A stretch of 64,000 bases of DNA from Allodiplogaster sudhausi. Lineage: Eukaryota; Nematoda; Chromadorea; Rhabditida; Diplogasteridae. Shown piece after piece: positions 60,211-64,000 of the stretch. The translations under genes and the position numbers were made by a program. The number at the start of each line of letters is the position of its first letter. Positions within the stretch are counted from its first letter, which is position 1. The stretch covers positions 1,749,501 through 1,813,500 of the forward strand of contig CALZFC010000026.1 of the NCBI GenBank assembly GCA_945643635.1, given 5' to 3'. Under the pieces are notes generated by a model. It made no database searches and was not told where the DNA came from. It saw only the letters and a program-made list of their open reading frames with translations.

Positions 60211-60302
60211 AGGGAGAGACAGAGAGAGAGAAAGGGAAAGAGGAAGAGAGGAGGGAGAGAGAGGGGGAGGGGGAGAGGGAGAGAGAAGGGAGAAACAGAG
60301 AG
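60157..60302. repeat. (GA)n microsatellite
   Basis: Just upstream (in the sense of the minus-strand prohormone gene) of the CAG at about 60149. On that strand it forms a 140-nt CT tract ending in an acceptor. Confidence 0.95.
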
Positions 60303-60513
60303 CTCATCACGAATACACCGCAAGCCCGCCAGCTATTCTCGGCAAGTACAGTCGCGCATGATGCAAGAATAGATGGAGAGAGAGAGAAAGCAAACACTAA
60401 GCCTCGAGTACTCTCAAGACGGTTGAGGCCAAACCCCTCCATACCCCCAGCAAGTCCTGACTCAAAACACTCCAGAATTCCATCACAAATTCTACACACC
60501 ACGAATATTGTAG

Positions 60514-60582
60514 GTGAAGAGTGGACGTACCCTCGAGATCTCTCTGACCTGGCTATGGCCAATTTCAGTGAAAACAAAACAG
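60514..60582 (+). CDS. Candidate internal exon
   Basis: Acceptor ATTGTAG, donor GTAATG. The frame reads EEWTYPRDLSDLAMANFSEN KT with phase 1 in and phase 1 out. Together with a possible 17-nt micro-exon (61259-61275, reading SDFEQ, phase 0 out) it would join in phase to the terminal exon 62440-62583. Confidence 0.3.
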
Positions 60583-60779
60583 GTAATGATGAATAGGTGA
60601 AAGTGCTTTGTTCTTGCTCTCTCTCAATCTGATTACTACATCTTCTCATCCCATTCTTTTTCTCTCTCTCTCTCTCTCTCCCTCTCATTCTTTGTAAATC
60701 TCTAAATCCCAAACGGTTTCTCTCTGAATTACCTTGCTCACTCTAGACCTTGTCTATATAGTCGGAAGCTACCGTACCC

Positions 60780-61638
60780 ATGGAAGGGCACGGTGAACGA
60801 CGGAGCAAAGGGCGAGACAAAGAAGTAAACACGACGAAGACGAATGAGTGAACGGCTCAGAAGGCAGAAAAAAGAGGGCAATGTCCACTGATATCTTGGG
60901 TGGCATGGCGGAGAGATAAGAGATAAGACGTGAAGCAGCAGTGCCGACACGGAACGGCAGTGGGTGACCCGGCGAGGAGGCTTTCGCCACCCTTCTTGGC
61001 CATCCCTCTCTTCCCTTCCATAACTGTTCACACTAGGGGCTGCCCCTCTTACACTCCCCTCTCTCCATTCACGCCGCGCAGTGTTGATACAGTGTGCGCA
61101 ATCGAGTTATCATGGCATGATGTGAATGGCTGACAGAGAGGACGAGAGAAAGAGAGACATAGGGAGTGAGAGAGAGAGAAAGAGAGAGAGAGACAGAGAG
61201 TGAGAGAGAGGTCCCTCAGCGAAAAGAAATGTGCCTAGGAGAAGCCGGTTTTTCACAGCATCCGACTTCGAACAGGTGAAGGGCGTCATTTCATAAAGGC
61301 AGTAATGCATGGATTGCAAGCAAATATGACAAAACATCATCTAACACATGGGAAGGAGGCTAGGAGTAACAGTTAATGTGACATATAATGAATGACATAG
61401 GCATCGTGTTTTCATTAGTTATTATGAATTGCAGAGACACAACACTAAGCAACACGCATAATTTCTATTACGGCATTAGAAGGTGATACTTTGGCCTGTG
61501 AGTCAAAAAAATTCTCTCTATATATCTAGAATAGAATTAATGCTCGGCCGTTATAGGCGTAGGAGGCACTAAACATGTTTGAGTAGGCACAAACGGAAAG
61601 GCGAGGATGGAGGTAAAGAAATGGAGAGAAAGAAAGCG

Positions 61639-61669
<31 letters not shown>

Positions 61670-62052
61670 GGGAGAGAGAGAGATAGGGAGAGAGAGACAG
61701 GGAGAGAGATAGGGAGAAAGAGAGAGAAAGAGAGAGAGAGAGGGAGAGAGAGAGAGAGGGAATGGAAACCCAGTCACTCATATAAGAAACAGAATGATGC
61801 ACAATGTCAACACGAACAGGAGAGTGCGAGATGAAGCTGATGAGGGCAATCAGACTCACTCGCCGAATTTTATGGACATAGCCTAGAGAGGGCGTAGGCG
61901 ATTTCGATGAATAAAGAGGGAGAGACAGGAGAGGATAGTGAACTTGAAGAGTTGAAGAGAGACAAAGACGGAGAGAGAGAGTACCAGTGAGAAAAGAGAG
62001 AGTGCGAGAGAGAGAGAAAGAGGGCAGGAGAGAGAGACAGACACAGAGAGAC

Positions 62053-62099
<47 letters not shown>

Positions 62100-62315
62100 G
62101 TTAGGGGGGGGGAGAGTGACAAAAGAAGAGAGATTGTGCGCGGTGTTCCATTTCTACTGTGCACACGACGATGAATCTGCGCGGAGCGGATGACGCATTG
62201 AGGAGGAGGCTAGGGGGGATGGAGAGGAGTGGAACAGTGCAATACAAGGGCTTTCGAATCTTTTCCCTGATCATTAATCCGTCACTTCCTGCAGGCCCAC
62301 ATCTGAGGACTAAAA

Positions 62316-62353
<38 letters not shown>

Positions 62354-62439
62354 GGAGGGAGAGAGAGGAGATAGAGACGAGAGACGAGAGAGAGAATGGA
62401 TTGAAGCGCTACCATTCCTCCAGAGGGTTGTTTTGTCAG
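60780..62439. other. Repeat-rich, no confident gene
   Basis: (GA)n arrays at 61130-61210, 61625-61765 and 61975-62100, poly-G at 62104-62112 and (GA)n at 62310-62395. Unique parts between them are open in several frames without paired splice sites. Confidence 0.5.
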
Positions 62440-62583
62440 ACTACCCTCTCTGCTCTTATCTGGTACACTCCTTTCCGGAAGCATCCAAAAGAGCCACTCA
62501 TTGGCTATCGACCCCTGACAAGTGATAACAGCTTTCTAAGCTCCCAGCGAACACCTGTCAATTCTATTCTGCTGAAAGAATAA
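62440..62583 (+). CDS. Candidate terminal exon, 47 residues
   Basis: Acceptor TTTTGTCAG, then one open frame reading TTLSALIWYTPFRKHPKEPL and later SFLSSQRTPVNSILLKE before TAA at 62581. It starts with a hydrophobic turn and becomes polar, like the end of a membrane protein's last helix and its tail. Phase 0. No family recognised. Confidence 0.4.
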   Translation, partial: TTLSALIWYTPFRKHPKEPLIGYRPLTSDNSFLSSQRTPVNSILLKE

Positions 62584-63181
62584 CGGAACACGTGAGATGG
62601 CGGTAGATCCCACATGGCATTCTATTGAGTATGAAGAAGAAGAAGAATGGACCACATGGAGAGGAGGGGAGTGGCTACAGGTGGTTTAAACTTTTGAAAG
62701 CGCCGGAAATGGTGATCAGTGAAAGGCTGAGAGACAACCGCCCAAGTAAGAAGAATGTATGATAAATGAAGTTGAAAGTGGTTGGAATGATAGGGAGAAT
62801 GTATGGGTAGAGAGAAAGCAACCCTGGCAGACCACGAAGAGCATGCTTGGCGCGTGTGCGGTAAGGAACTCCCCAAACTGATCTCACTCTGCTCTCCTCA
62901 CACTCTTTCCATCACTTCTTGCTCTCACCAACTTCCCTCTCACTCTCCCAAGGTATGATGCACAATGGCAGGAGGTGAAGTTGACTGAAGATGGTTAAGT
63001 GATAGGTCAAAATACTTGTGCCCACTCTTTGCCTCTCTTTCTCTCTTTCTCTCTCTCTCTCTAATTACTTCGTTTTTTTTTCCATTTTCCTCGTTCTCAC
63101 TTAGAGGGACTCGCGGAAACTGAATCTCTTCTCGCTCTTGCTCTCCTCGTCTGCTTCTCCCATTTAATCAGTCTTTGCAGT

Positions 63182-63283
63182 ATGAACAATGGAATGGAGA
63201 ATGACACAGCAGTCGCATTGCCAATTCGAGTCGATCACGAAAGAGAAGCATTCCCCCAACTCATTCAAGTGGAAAAAGGCTAA
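63182..63283 (+). CDS. Small open reading frame or exon (33 residues)
   Basis: ATG directly after a pyrimidine-rich TCTTTGCAG acceptor; reads MNNGMENDTAVALPIRVDHE then REAFPQLIQVEKG and stops at TAA. It could be a first exon reading into its own stop, or a trans-spliced short ORF. Confidence 0.3.
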   Translation: MNNGMENDTAVALPIRVDHEREAFPQLIQVEKG

Positions 63284-64000
63284 TTGTAAGCACATTGCTC
63301 TAGAGAAGATAACTCTCTTTCATTTCTCAGTTTTGCATTCTGTAAAACCCTAAGGCTCTCTAAAGTTAAATTGATACAAAAAAACCGTAATCGGGTGGCC
63401 TTAGAAGAATGTTACAGCATGCAGATGAAGCAAGAGGTTTTTTTTTGAGTGTGCGCGATTATCTGTTTCACAACGTTTAAACAATGCCACCAGTTACACC
63501 TTCACTCGCTAGCTCACGGAAAAGCTCTATCTCTCTCTATTCGACGTGAACAGAAAGAGTTGCGACTCAGGTATGTGTTCGGCGGGCTGAAAATAGACGC
63601 CGATTTGGCAGCATTTGCCTAATGGCAAGGACCACGCCTTCATTAGCCTTTAAAATGCAACGGCATGTTGGTACGCCTAGCATTGTTTTAAGCAAGAGCT
63701 TGAGTAGGCGGAGGGATAGACTATGTGATGGAGAGGACGGCAGATAGGGAGGGATGCCTGAAGAGGGAGGAGGAACTTAGAGGAAGTGGACATCCATCAC
63801 TGCCATGGCTAGAGCTGGTCTTTTGAGAATCAACATTGCTAATATTTCCATTCTACGATAACATGACGCGTTCGTCGACCAGTCGCTATATTATGTACAT
63901 AGATCATCGGATGCTTTGCAGCCTACATACAAACATATGTCGGACGTTACTAGCGTAGTAGCAACAGTGACATAGTATCCCCTACGAGGAAAGCGACATA
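63284..64000. other. Right end of window; no gene seen
   Basis: Unique, mixed-composition DNA. No frame with splice sites found. Confidence 0.4.

Noticed and set aside
59855..60712. 285-codon minus-strand open frame
   Set aside because: Most is (CT)n-derived Ser/Leu sequence. The real coding part here is the prohormone exon 60056-59950 in a different frame.

Overview
The window is animal (metazoan) nuclear DNA. It has no operons of bacterial type, no rRNA and no tRNA that I can find. Genes are cut into many short exons with GT-AG introns, mostly 50-900 bp. The gene set (kinetochore Ndc80/Hec1, a DH-PH RhoGEF, a two-LIM muscle protein, a three-Ig DIM-1-like muscle protein and an allatostatin-C-type prohormone) points to an ecdysozoan invertebrate. 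A nematode is my best guess, but I cannot prove it from this sequence. Non-coding DNA is packed with (CT)n/(GA)n microsatellites on both strands. These inflate long Ser/Leu/Phe or Arg/Glu reading frames that are not genes.

Layout. 1-3364: a DNA transposon with long terminal inverted repeats and remains of a Kolobok-like transposase; its right repeat is split by a 622-bp MITE flanked by TTAA. 3365-7126: mostly non-coding, with one possible exon (5885-5944) and a dead copy of a RhoGEF exon (about 6544-6660). 7127-11391 (+): RhoGEF, 16 exons, 634 aa. 12260-12637 (-): two exons of an unidentified gene lying just downstream of ndc80. 12896-16300 (-): complete ndc80, 12 exons, 617 aa. 17044-19558 (+): exon-like pieces of an unidentified Ser/Pro-rich protein. 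22235-25642 (+): two-LIM muscle protein, 9 exons, 268 aa, poly(A) signal at 26047. 26.2-26.9 kb: exon-like sequence, frame unsettled. 27-34.2 kb: microsatellite desert with a few small open frames. 34272-39106 (+): three-Ig-domain protein, 10 exons, 319 aa, with an alternative last exon at 40037-40077. 40.3-48.4 kb: mostly repeats, with three isolated terminal-exon candidates. 48460-50463 (+): 3' part of an unknown Arg/Pro-rich then acidic protein with two tandem-duplicated, phase-identical exons. 50.0-53.7 kb: several satellite-like repeats. 57350-60056 (-): a two-exon, 81-aa prohormone ending in an allatostatin-C-like cyclic peptide. An unknown gene on the other strand (58775-59513) sits inside its intron. 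60.5-63.3 kb (+): further terminal-exon candidates.

The genes share no single pathway. Two encode muscle proteins, one chromosome segregation, one Rho GTPase signalling and one neuropeptide signalling. For the five recognised genes, splice phases were worked out by hand and give uninterrupted reading frames. The most interesting object is the allatostatin-C-like precursor, which is too short and too split to be found by single-frame searching.
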